Part shown: positions 25,357 through 29,978 of the stretch, one piece after another
Position numbering within the stretch: position 1 is the first letter of the stretch
Layout: each line of letters opens with the position of its first letter
The notes under the pieces: generated by a model
The model's input: only the letters and a program-made list of their open reading frames with translations
Databases searched by the model: none
What the model was told of the DNA's origin: nothing
Translations under genes and position numbers: made by a program
Origin: Priapulus caudatus
Taxonomy: Eukaryota > Priapulida > Priapulimorpha > Priapulimorphida > Priapulidae
Length of the DNA: 43,889 bases
Direction of reading: 5' to 3'
NCBI RefSeq assembly: GCF_000485595.1
Contig: NW_014577062.1
Location: 573,032-616,920 of the forward strand

Positions 25357-27978
25357 GTGTGTGTGTGTGCATATATGCATACATATATCATGGGAACCCT
25401 AAAATGGAGCGTTAGCCGATATCTTGGCAAATTTACTCGTATAACAGAGCGACATATACGAGTGAAATTTACCGATGTTGAAAGCTTATTTGCCAGCGAT
25501 TAGAAACTAATATAGTGTTACTAGATGGTAGTGAGAATTTTGTTGTCAAGCACCTGTGATGGAACGACCTCTTCCCTCAGAACAATGGCCGACAGTCAGT
25601 GCTCGCAATTACACGGCAACTGACGTCGCTATGTTTCAGAGACGGGACTGTGGGATGCATGCACGATATGAACACATACATATTTTATGTACATCAAGAG
25701 CACACCGACCCTCTTATAGGATTCATGTATATTCTCGATATATATGCAGAGAAACGCAATCACACGCGAGCAAACGTATGATCATCGTGTACGCAGTGTG
25801 GCAGCACTGTCACTACGCGGACGCTTGCCCATCACAGTCGTACTGACCTACGATGTGCGAAGGGCTCCTCACTCACACCAGAGCCTACGAATCACTGATT
25901 TATATGCTCCTCACTCACACCAGAGCCTACGAATCACTGATTTATATGCTCCTCACTCACACTCACCGCCTGTTTCTGTGTGTGGCCACTAGGGGATTGA
26001 GCTGCGCGACGTGCACAAGACGGGCGACAGCTTGACGATAGGCTCGGCGCTGCTGTCTGCTGCTCACGAGTTGCGCGCCACCTCTATGCCAAAACTCAAC
26101 TCGACAACTGTCGATTCGTCCGTAAGTTCTCACACGCGCGTAATTCTCAAGTGGCGTTAACGTGGCGAATAGTGAGCGCGCGCTACTCGAGCAAGACGCG
26201 CTGCGTCTCTAAAACGATCTTTAACTTCGGGCGTATTATGTGCGCGATTCAGGCAGTGAAGGTTAGTATAGAGGGTACCAACATGGCTAGTTAATTTACC
26301 TTCATCGCCCCTATACCCCAATCTCCACTCACTAGCAGACACACGCGCGCGCGCACGCACTCATGTGCACACACACGCAGACGCACACACGTGCGCGCCT
26401 GCACGCTCACACGTGCACGCGCGCACACAGAGGAGGTGACACACATACACACACACAGAAATACACACATGCACGCGCCTCCGCACCTGCGCTTTCCTTT
26501 GAGGCTCAGATAGTGAACTCGTCGGGATAAGGAGGGTTAGAGTAGTGTGCTGTCCTTCCGAATAGATTTCAGTGAATTCGCAAGACCGATGAATCAACAT
26601 CGATTACCTGTTCGGGAGTCCACGAGAACGTCACCTCACATCACAGGCACTTGCAACCACTTCCAAATAGTTTTGATATCGCACGATCTATAGCAGGCTA
26701 TGCCTATCTAGTGTGTAAAGTAGCTAGATGCCGCAAACAGTGATGTTAGAGCAGAAGGAGCTTGGCCTGTTAGCATTCAGCGGATATATATATCGAACGC
26801 ATGCGGCAGTGGCACGCAGCTCGTGTCGTGTTCTGTCATCGTACGTCGCACGATGTGAACACCGACTTGTCTATTGTTTCAGGACGATCATGACTATGCG
26901 GGTGGCCTTAGGCCTCCCGGCCACCAGACGGTGCAGCGCTCGCACAGCGACACGACGCCCGAGCCTCGCAAGATGAGCCCCCCGTTGTCGCCACTGCCTC
27001 ACAGGGCGACGTCACCTTCGCCCACCCGCTCGCAGTCTCCATCCGTCAGAGGTACAGGTAGGGCTTCATTATGCGCATTGATGGCAATGGCAGAAGTACC
27101 GTAATCGGCCGAACCTGTATGTTGAAGTTGTTTATCTGCGTCCCGTTATCTGAAGCATCATAAAAATACCTATGACGATATTAAGTATAAAATTTCATAG
27201 CTTTTGCAAGACACTTCAGTTCGAAAGTCGTGACATTTATGATAGTTGTGACTAGTTATTATGTTTCTAACAACGGACCCTCTAGTTACCTTTAGAATGG
27301 TTAGATAATATACTAAAATGTGTAAAGTTTACGCTGGACCGTGATACCTTCGAATTATATACCTGTACTGGGCTGTTTCTCTTTAGGCGGAGCGACAGAT
27401 AATGTTTTAATCTGTAACGCATCTTTATTAAACTATTGGCGCGATAAAAGCAAACGAGGCTCATATGACGGAGCTTCAAGCTAAGGATGAGTCAGCGGTC
27501 TCCATCGATAATATTTAAAAGTTTTAATTATGCCAGTCTAATATATCAGGGACTGGCATAATATCATGTACTGGATAATAATTTTATCACTACTTATGTG
27601 GACAGTTTTGAATCAGTTATTGCGTGAGATAAGTGCAAAACTATAGGCTGTAAGCGAATATTTTCGCGACCGGTAAGTTTACTTGGAATGTATGCAGACA
27701 TAGGCCTCTTTTTATCTTACACTGTCTTATACATCTCGGAAGTATGTATCGAAACGGCACTAGAACCCCCTCCCCCCAACCCACCCATCCACAAATATAG
27801 CCATCCCGTCTCATATATGATAACCTGCTGGCACAGTGACGAACATAGCATCCGCATGGGGATGACCAAACTCCACGAGAGATAGGTGGCGCTTTCGCTT
27901 TGGCTCAATTTACTAAGTTATACGAAGGGGGCGCTGCATGCAGTTTGGGGAATGGCACACGTCTTCATCACGTGTGTG

Positions 27979-28017
<39 letters not shown>

Positions 28018-28042
28018 TTGTGTGCGTGGGTGCGCGCGTGTG

Positions 28043-28073
<31 letters not shown>

Positions 28074-28950
28074 ATGCGTGTGGGTGTGTGTGTGTGTGTG
28101 TGTGTCTGTATGTGCGTCTGTGTGTGGACGTTCGTGTGTATGTGTGTGTGTGTGTGTGTGCGTGTGTGCGTGCGTGCGTGCGTGCGTGTGTGTGTGTGAG
28201 TGCGTGCGTGCGTGCGTGTGTGTGTAGATATGACGCGTACGTATATTATGTGTGTACGTTACAGGCGGCTGGAGAAATCGCAGCATGTCACGGTCGCCGT
28301 CACCCCGCCGAGCCGACATGTTCTCCAAGGCCGTGCTAGGTCTGTGCGACACCGCACGAGACATGGCGGCTGAAGAGCGCATGCACAAGTTCAGAGGTAA
28401 ATATATAAACTAGCGGGCGCGCTAGCTTCCAATCGGTCGTCATCCGTGCACACCGCTAGTGTATAATGTCGTGCATATAAGAGACTCCTATATACCCTTG
28501 ATTATATCAATAACACATTGGCCCCACAATCTTTTTACGATGATCTATGATTCTTCCGAATTTAAGTATTTAACTGAAAATGGTAGTTAGAGAATTGATA
28601 GTTGGAGGCAAAAGTTTGCGCACCATTCCCGTATAGTCGGGTTTTACACCAAAGCTCCAATGTTACACGGCATTGAACCATATTTTCGCGCGTAACAAAC
28701 GTGGAAGGAACATGAAAACACTAGCAAATGCGCCTGACAATAAACCGCTAACACATATAAACTCGCTCACACACGCACGCATACACGCACGCACGCACAC
28801 GTGCGAGCGCCCGCACACACATGCGCACACATACACCCGTGTACACATACGCGCGTGCGCGTACGCACTCACATATACAGACACAGAGAGAAAGATTGAT
28901 GTAGACAGAGACACGGAAGGAGTGAAAGAAAGAGAGAGAGAGAGATGGTG

Positions 28951-28990
<40 letters not shown>

Positions 28991-29978
28991 TACGTGCGTA
29001 CGTGCGTGCGTGTGTGTGTATGTGTGCGTGTGTGCGTGTGTGCGTGTGTGCGTGTATGCGTGTGCGCGATGCGTGAACGAAATAGTTCTTGATCACTGTT
29101 TACGTTCGATTGTTTGAATAACATATAACGTCAGCAGACGTTAATCTTTTATGCTCACCTGGGCACTTCAGTAGAAGTTGGTCAAGTGAGTTCAAGGGTG
29201 ATATCAAGGTTAAATGTCCACACTCCATACTTGCCTCTTTTCTCACACGTCTCCGCTGATTCCCGGTGCAGGTAAGAAGAAAGACGAAGAAGCGCTGACA
29301 CACACATCGCCCGAGCATAGGAGCAGAAGTCGCAGCCGCCGCGTGCCGCTGCACGGCCATGCCCAGCCGTTCGCGTCGCCGGCGCCGTCGCCGACGCCGC
29401 AGCTACGCTACCGGACGACGTCGCTCGAGCTGCGCTCACGCAGTCCCAGTCCCGTGCTGACGCCGCTGTCGAACGAGTACTACGGCACGACGCAGCTCGA
29501 CCTGCGCTCCCGCAGTCCCAGCCCCGCCGCACCGCCGCCACGGGCGCGCTCCATGGGCCGCCGCCTGCCCGCCACCCCTAGCAAGCCTTCCACGCTCAAT
29601 CTGCAGATCAAACACGGAGAACTGCCGTTGAAGTTGCCCACCGTCGCTCAGTCGCCTACCGTGCCTGCACCAACCAAATCACCCGGCAGCATCAACTTCC
29701 CGAAGCTGGAGGCGTCGCCGACGCACGCGGCCAAGCGCGCGATGCCGCCACAGGCCCACGGCATGTCGCCCTCTTCGCGCATGCGCGTACGCGACGCCGC
29801 AGCGAAGCCTCAGAGCGGAGCTGGTCACCGCCACGCGCGAGATAACGCGCACGGCGACAAGCGACCCAACGGCATGAAACCGGGGACGGTGAGCAGGGGT
29901 GAGCGTGGGGGGCGCCGGTCGCCCCGCCGCAGTCCACCGCGGCACAGTGACTCTGACGACGACGACGAATGGTGCTGA
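641..29978 (+). CDS. Cav2: Cav2-type voltage-gated calcium channel alpha-1 subunit, 3' half (gene span, 25 exons)
   Basis: Pore-forming plasma-membrane Ca2+ channel subunit that in the Cav2 family triggers neurotransmitter release at presynaptic active zones. Seen here: IIIS5 to the C-terminus, with selectivity glutamates of domains III (TGEGWP) and IV (CATGENWQ), the IVS4 Arg/Lys ladder, EF-hand, IQ region, RRLPATP and terminal DDDDEWC. The IIIS5 text [14 protein letters not shown] and the terminal WC are Cav2-like; Cav1 differs at both. All exons use GT-AG boundaries and phases agree. With one IVS2 exon, one IVS3 exon and one microexon the coding length is 3270 nt, a multiple of three. The 5' half (domains I, II and start of III) lies upstream of the window. 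Exon borders are inferred by eye, without transcript data. Confidence 0.96.
802..1767 (+). other. Intron 1
   Basis: Contains a cluster of five degenerate copies of a GGTAGATGGCGCC-like motif (about 845-972) and a MITE-like inverted-repeat element (1069-1383). The rest is unremarkable AT-rich sequence. Confidence 0.85.
1069..1383. mobile_element. MITE-like element, ~315 bp
   Basis: The left end CCTGTGATTGGAGGATAAAA is mirrored by the inverse complement at 1359-1383, giving arms of about 25 bp with one mismatch. There is no coding capacity between the arms. GGATAAAAATAGA also recurs in direct orientation at about 1120-1132. The family is not identified and no clear target-site duplication was seen. 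Confidence 0.55.
1768..1911 (+). CDS. Cav2: Exon 2: domain III turret and pore loop
   Basis: After the split Gln it reads [20 protein letters not shown], then [25 protein letters not shown]. The Glu in TGEGWP is the domain III selectivity-filter glutamate. Acceptor TTTCAG ends at 1767; donor GTAGGC starts at 1912. It ends in phase 2 (AA|), completed as Lys. Confidence 0.96.
1912..2432 (+). other. Intron 2
   Basis: Contains a perfect 13-bp stem with a 5-nt loop (2305-2335) and a TAAT-rich stretch at 2348-2396 directly upstream of the next exon. No gene was seen. Confidence 0.8.
2305..2335 (+). repeat. Perfect inverted repeat (13-bp stem, 5-nt loop)
   Basis: Arms GCGTTTATTGAAG (2305-2317) and CTTCAATAAACGC (2323-2335) are exact inverse complements around CCAAA. 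It lies in intron 2, about 100 nt before exon 3. Function unknown. Confidence 0.85.
2433..2634 (+). CDS. Cav2: Exon 3: end of III pore, IIIS6 and start of III-IV linker
   Basis: Reads [20 protein letters not shown] then the IIIS6 helix with [20 protein letters not shown] and [16 protein letters not shown]. Acceptor ACGCAG ends at 2432; donor GTTTGC starts at 2635, a weaker donor. It ends in phase 0. IIIS6 lines the inner gate. Confidence 0.96.
2635..3138 (+). other. Intron 3
   Basis: AT-rich intron with no recognised element. It ends with acceptor GTTACAG. Confidence 0.8.
3139..3303 (+). CDS. Cav2: Exon 4: III-IV linker and IVS1
   Basis: 165 nt, phase 0 at both ends. Reads [20 protein letters not shown], then [20 protein letters not shown] and [15 protein letters not shown]. 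The final MMK is the canonical end of Cav2 IVS1. Acceptor TTACAG; donor GTAGGC. Confidence 0.96.
3304..5919 (+). other. Intron 4
   Basis: 2.6 kb intron. Nothing beyond AT-rich sequence was recognised. I looked for a further S2-like exon and saw none. A C/T-rich tract (about 5884-5911) precedes the acceptor. Confidence 0.75.
5920..6036 (+). CDS. Cav2: Exon 5a: IVS2, alternative version A
   Basis: 39 codons, phase 0 at both ends: [16 protein letters not shown], then [20 protein letters not shown] and GVR. The S2 Phe, Glu and Lys of the charge-transfer region are present ([12 protein letters not shown]). The acceptor is a CAGCAG tandem. I chose the first AG because this gives 117 nt, exactly matching exon 5b; the second AG would remove one Gln. 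Donor GTAAGA. Its homologue at 7182-7298 occupies the same protein position, so the two are probably mutually exclusive. Confidence 0.93.
6037..7181 (+). other. Intron between the two IVS2 exons
   Basis: 1145 nt, no recognised element. The distance is far too long for steric exclusion of the two flanking splice sites, so exclusivity would need another mechanism. Confidence 0.75.
7182..7298 (+). CDS. Cav2: Exon 5b: IVS2, alternative version B
   Basis: 39 codons, phase 0 at both ends, the same length as exon 5a: [16 protein letters not shown], then [20 protein letters not shown] and GPK. It aligns without gaps to exon 5a and keeps the S2 Phe, Glu and Lys. The extracellular S1-S2 part is unrelated and more acidic, and the C-terminal PK resembles Cav1 IVS2. 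Acceptor AAACAG; donor GTTAGA. Confidence 0.92.
8027..8164. repeat. Compound (CA)n(TA)n microsatellite
   Basis: CG/CA-rich start, then uninterrupted CA repeats to about 8120 and TA repeats to about 8164. Intronic. Confidence 0.95.
9761..9848 (+). repeat. Dispersed repeat, copy 1
   Basis: About 85 bp starting with (TAA)n then TAGTAACAACAATTTTTATA and ending near GATAGATATAAAT. By eye it is identical to 15988-16076 in another intron, same orientation. Class unknown. Confidence 0.85.
10371..10469 (+). CDS. Cav2: Exon 6a: IVS3 and long S3-S4 linker, alternative version A
   Basis: 33 codons, phase 0 at both ends: [20 protein letters not shown], then [13 protein letters not shown]. The S3 Asp of the charge-transfer centre (WNSFDF) is present. 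The S3-S4 linker is five residues longer than in exon 6b. Acceptor ACTATAG; donor GTAAAC. Confidence 0.94.
10470..10859 (+). other. Intron between the two IVS3 exons
   Basis: 390 nt, no recognised element. Ends with a pyrimidine-rich stretch and acceptor TTCTAG. Confidence 0.8.
10860..10943 (+). CDS. Cav2: Exon 6b: IVS3 and short S3-S4 linker, alternative version B
   Basis: 28 codons (84 nt), phase 0 at both ends: [20 protein letters not shown], then DVVITESQ. It is homologous to exon 6a over S3 and keeps the WNxFDF Asp. Its 84-nt length and GSIxDxxITE text resemble the mutually exclusive IVS3 exons known in vertebrate Cav1 genes. Donor GTAGTG. Confidence 0.94.
12254..12366. repeat. (TA)n(TG)n microsatellite
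   Basis: TA repeats to about 12289, then TG/CGTG repeats to about 12366. Confidence 0.95.
13302..13345. repeat. Perfect 44-bp palindrome
   Basis: Arm ATCAGGAGTAGATAATAGGG plus AA (13302-13323) is followed at once by its exact inverse complement (13324-13345), with no spacer. Intronic, 220 nt before exon 7. Confidence 0.95.
13357..13410. repeat. Perfect inverted repeat, 15-bp arms
   Basis: Arms CAAGAGCTAATAATA (13357-13371) and TATTATTAGCTCTTG (13396-13410) are exact inverse complements around a 24-nt loop containing three AAGCTAA-type copies. It sits 11 nt after the 44-bp palindrome. Confidence 0.93.
13566..13682 (+). CDS. Cav2: Exon 7: IVS4 voltage sensor and S4-S5 linker
   Basis: 39 codons, phase 0 at both ends: [20 protein letters not shown], then [19 protein letters not shown]. 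Positive residues recur every third position ([15 protein letters not shown]). Nothing like a second copy was seen, so this S4 appears constant for all IVS2/IVS3 choices. Acceptor TTGGCAG; donor GTAAAG. Confidence 0.97.
13683..14143 (+). other. Intron 7
   Basis: 461 nt. No clear element, apart from a short GGGCCCGTTTTCAGAAAC stretch at about 13871 that resembles termini of invertebrate MITEs. Confidence 0.7.
14144..14209 (+). CDS. Cav2: Exon 8: IVS5
   Basis: 22 codons, phase 0: [20 protein letters not shown] then MQ. Acceptor CCGTAG; donor GTGCGT. A near-perfect match to the family's IVS5. Confidence 0.96.
14210..14678 (+). other. Intron 8
   Basis: 469 nt, no recognised element. Confidence 0.75.
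14679..14770 (+). CDS. Cav2: Exon 9: IV turret and start of pore helix
   Basis: Phase 0 in, phase 2 out: [20 protein letters not shown], then [10 protein letters not shown] and the split Arg. Acceptor GCCTAG; donor GTATGC. Confidence 0.95.
14771..15383 (+). other. Intron 9
   Basis: 613 nt, containing the AT-rich MITE-like inverted repeat at 14896-15065. Otherwise AT-rich intron. Confidence 0.75.
14896..15065. mobile_element. AT-rich MITE-like inverted repeat, ~160 bp
   Basis: The left end ACCAGGAGTTTATAATAATA and the inverse of the right end (ATTATTATTCACTCCTGAT) form imperfect terminal inverted repeats of about 22 bp. The interior is almost only TAAT repeats. GATATTACC flanks or overlaps both ends (14896 and 15057), possibly a duplicated target. 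The CAGGAGT terminus is shared with the 44-bp palindrome at 13302. Confidence 0.5.
15384..15534 (+). CDS. Cav2: Exon 10: IV pore loop and first part of IVS6
   Basis: The split Arg is followed by [20 protein letters not shown], then an extracellular loop with paired cysteines and IVS6 [14 protein letters not shown]. The Glu in ATGENWQ is the domain IV selectivity glutamate, so with the domain III Glu the visible filter is of Ca2+ type. Acceptor CCGCAG; donor GTAAGT. Ends in phase 0. Confidence 0.97.
15769..15896 (+). CDS. Cav2: Exon 11: end of IVS6 and start of EF-hand
   Basis: [20 protein letters not shown], then [20 protein letters not shown] and AA plus a split Lys. [13 protein letters not shown] is the invariant inner end of IVS6. 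Acceptor TTACCAG; donor GTTTGT (weak). Phase 0 in, phase 2 out. Confidence 0.96.
15897..16281 (+). other. Intron 11
   Basis: 385 nt with (TAA)n-rich sequence and copy 2 of the dispersed repeat (15988-16076). I searched for a second EF-hand exon (as in vertebrate exons 37a/37b) and saw none. Confidence 0.75.
15988..16076 (+). repeat. Dispersed repeat, copy 2
   Basis: Identical by eye to 9761-9848 over about 85 bp, including CTCGGAGAGAATGCACATTT. Flanked by TAA and ATAGAT simple repeats. Confidence 0.85.
16282..16378 (+). CDS. Cav2: Exon 12: EF-hand, second part
   Basis: 97 nt, the same length as vertebrate Cav2 exon 37a/37b: [20 protein letters not shown], then [12 protein letters not shown]. 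Acceptor TTACAG (next AG 2 nt inside); donor GTAAGC. Ends in phase 0. Confidence 0.96.
16379..16960 (+). other. Intron 12
   Basis: 582 nt. No recognised element and no second EF-hand exon. Confidence 0.75.
16961..17066 (+). CDS. Cav2: Exon 13: post-EF-hand / pre-IQ region
   Basis: [20 protein letters not shown], then [15 protein letters not shown] and a split codon. RMNMPxAED and the LFALIR helix are diagnostic of the Cav1/Cav2 proximal C-terminus. Acceptor CTGCAG; donor GTGAGC. Phase 0 in, phase 1 out. Confidence 0.95.
17067..17402 (+). other. Intron 13
   Basis: 336 nt. AT-rich with AATAAA-type simple sequence near 17330-17370. The AATAAA strings here are part of a low-complexity tract and are not read as polyadenylation signals. 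Confidence 0.75.
17403..17513 (+). CDS. Cav2: Exon 14: pre-IQ helix
   Basis: The split Ala is followed by [20 protein letters not shown], then [16 protein letters not shown]. Matches the ELRxxIxxxW...LVP pre-IQ pattern. Acceptor TTCTAG; donor GTAATG. Phase 1 in and out. Confidence 0.93.
17514..18708 (+). other. Intron 14 with long GU-rich tract
   Basis: 1195 nt. TA-rich to about 17665, then about 900 nt almost only of GT, GTGC and CGTG words on the sense strand (17660-18600). Then normal sequence to acceptor TTTGCAG. The many open frames through this tract are low-complexity artefacts. Confidence 0.9.
17660..18600 (+). repeat. Strand-asymmetric GT-rich low-complexity tract
   Basis: Dense GTGTGTG, GTGCGTG and TGCGTGTG words with hardly any A for about 900 nt, so the pre-mRNA is strongly GU-rich in this intron. 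Confidence 0.95.
18709..18806 (+). CDS. Cav2: Exon 15: IQ (calmodulin-binding) region
   Basis: The split Glu is followed by [20 protein letters not shown], then [12 protein letters not shown]. VGKVYAxLxI is the Cav2 IQ core that binds calmodulin. Acceptor TTTGCAG; donor GTGAGG. Ends in phase 0. Confidence 0.96.
18807..19433 (+). other. Intron 15
   Basis: 627 nt, AT-rich. No recognised element before the first microexon. Confidence 0.7.
19434..19448 (+). CDS. Cav2: Exon 16a: 15-nt microexon A (ESPHE)
   Basis: GAAAGCCCACATGAG between acceptor CCACAG and donor GTCAGT. Codes ESPHE in phase 0, compatible with exon 15 (ends AVQ) and exon 18 (starts RPPSFF). On its own a 15-nt call would be weak; support comes from the near-twin at 22336-22350 with the same length, ends and donor. 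An in-frame insert at the IQ-to-tail junction. Confidence 0.68.
19449..22335 (+). other. Intron between the microexons
   Basis: 2.9 kb. Contains a hairpin (21295-21332), short TA repeats (about 19487-19520 and 20573-20590) and no recognised gene. Confidence 0.7.
21295..21332. repeat. Perfect 13-bp inverted repeat
   Basis: CATGGAGGCACTA (21295-21307) and TAGTGCCTCCATG (21320-21332) are exact inverse complements with a 12-nt loop. Confidence 0.9.
22336..22350 (+). CDS. Cav2: Exon 16b: 15-nt microexon B (EKTPE)
   Basis: GAAAAAACTCCAGAG between acceptor CTGTAG and donor GTCAGT. Codes EKTPE in phase 0. Homologous to microexon A in length, first and last codon (GAA, GAG) and donor. In this place Cav1 channels have a similar DRTP text after the IQ region. 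Confidence 0.72.
22351..23762 (+). other. Intron 16
   Basis: 1.4 kb. No recognised element. Ends with a pyrimidine-rich tract and acceptor TTTGCAG. Confidence 0.7.
23763..23902 (+). CDS. Cav2: Exon 18: start of the cytoplasmic tail
   Basis: [20 protein letters not shown], then [20 protein letters not shown] and KDGSNL plus a split codon. Basic then acidic, Ser-rich. Phase 0 in, phase 2 out. The donor GTGGCT is poor. Reading on without splicing adds W-L-D-M-S-A and a TAA stop at 23922-23924. Confidence 0.9.
23903..24621 (+). other. Intron 18, possible alternative 3' end
   Basis: 719 nt. Begins with an in-frame read-through of six codons and a stop. AATAAA occurs at 23991-23996 and 24058-24063. 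GT-rich words at 24237-24315. Confidence 0.75.
23991..24063 (+). promoter_or_regulatory. Candidate intronic polyadenylation signals
   Basis: Two canonical AATAAA hexamers (23991 and 24058) lie 67 and 134 nt after the in-frame stop that follows the weak exon-18 donor. TGATGTTTACTTTT, 24 nt after the first hexamer, could serve as the downstream U/GU-rich element. No transcript evidence. Confidence 0.4.
24622..24745 (+). CDS. Cav2: Exon 19: basic tail segment
   Basis: The split Ser is followed by [20 protein letters not shown], then [20 protein letters not shown] and Q. The RRVSTRKR stretch offers basophilic-kinase (PKA/PKC-type) consensus sites. Acceptor GCGCAG; donor GTAGGC. Ends in phase 0. 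Confidence 0.92.
25307..25378. repeat. (TA)n(TG)n microsatellite
   Basis: TA repeats followed by a short TG run. Confidence 0.93.
25864..25962 (+). repeat. 42-bp tandem repeat, 2.4 copies
   Basis: Units at 25864-25905 and 25906-25947 are identical; a third partial unit runs to about 25962. The unit begins GCTCCTCACTCACACCAGAG and ends GATTTATAT. It ends about 30 nt before exon 20 and includes its pyrimidine-rich region. Confidence 0.95.
25993..26121 (+). CDS. Cav2: Exon 20: tail segment
   Basis: 43 codons, phase 0 at both ends: [20 protein letters not shown], then [20 protein letters not shown] and DSS. Acceptor CACTAG; donor GTAAGT. No domain recognised. Confidence 0.91.
26122..26882 (+). 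other. Intron 20
   Basis: 761 nt with a (CA)n/(CG)n tract at about 26338-26475. Nothing else recognised. Confidence 0.8.
26338..26475. repeat. (CA)n/(CG)n-rich microsatellite
   Basis: Mixed ACACGC, GCGCGC and CACACA words. Confidence 0.9.
26883..27051 (+). CDS. Cav2: Exon 21: Ser/Pro-rich tail segment
   Basis: [20 protein letters not shown], then [20 protein letters not shown] and [16 protein letters not shown]. Many SP/TP sites for proline-directed kinases. Acceptor TTTCAG. Two donors in tandem: GTACAG after 27051 and GTAGGG after 27057; both leave phase 1, the second adding Gly-Thr. Confidence 0.9.
27052..28264 (+). other. Intron 21
   Basis: 1.2 kb. AT-rich, then a GTGC/GT-rich tract at 27972-28225 ending 40 nt before the acceptor TTACAG. 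Confidence 0.85.
27972..28225 (+). repeat. (GTGC)n/(GT)n tract
   Basis: GTGTGTG and GTGCGTGC words on the sense strand. Confidence 0.95.
28265..28396 (+). CDS. Cav2: Exon 22: SR-type tail segment
   Basis: The split Gly is followed by [20 protein letters not shown], then [20 protein letters not shown] and KFR. Acceptor GTTACAG; donor GTAAAT. Phase 1 in and out. Confidence 0.91.
28397..29271 (+). other. Intron 22
   Basis: 875 nt. Holds a (CA)n/(CACG)n tract (28768-28875), a GA run (28928-28944) and a (GTGC)n/(GT)n tract (28945-29070). The first and last are mutually complementary and could form a large imperfect hairpin. Confidence 0.85.
28768..29070. repeat. Opposed CA-rich and GT-rich microsatellites
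   Basis: CACGCACGCA words on the left, GTGCGTGCGT words on the right, with AGAGA-rich sequence between. Complementary low-complexity arms. Confidence 0.9.
29272..29978 (+). CDS. Cav2: Exon 23: C-terminal exon with RIM-BP and PDZ-ligand motifs
   Basis: Starts [17 protein letters not shown] and ends [11 protein letters not shown] followed by TGA at 29976-29978. A duplicated RSRSPSP block ([22 protein letters not shown]) is followed by [21 protein letters not shown] fits the R-x-L-P-x-T-P ligand by which vertebrate Cav2 tails bind RIM-binding protein SH3 domains. The acidic DEWC end fits the Cav2 PDZ ligand (vertebrate DxWC) linked to RIM and Mint-1. Acceptor GTGCAG. Confidence 0.95.

Larger units (their letters stand above)
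24746..25992 (+). other. Intron 19
   Basis: 1.25 kb with a (TA)n tract at 25307-25352 and a 42-bp tandem duplication at 25864-25962 close to the acceptor. Confidence 0.8.

Noticed and set aside
27886-29124. Open frames of repeated [11 protein letters not shown] and THTHTH type
   Set aside because: Microsatellite translations in introns, with no domain and no codon constraint.
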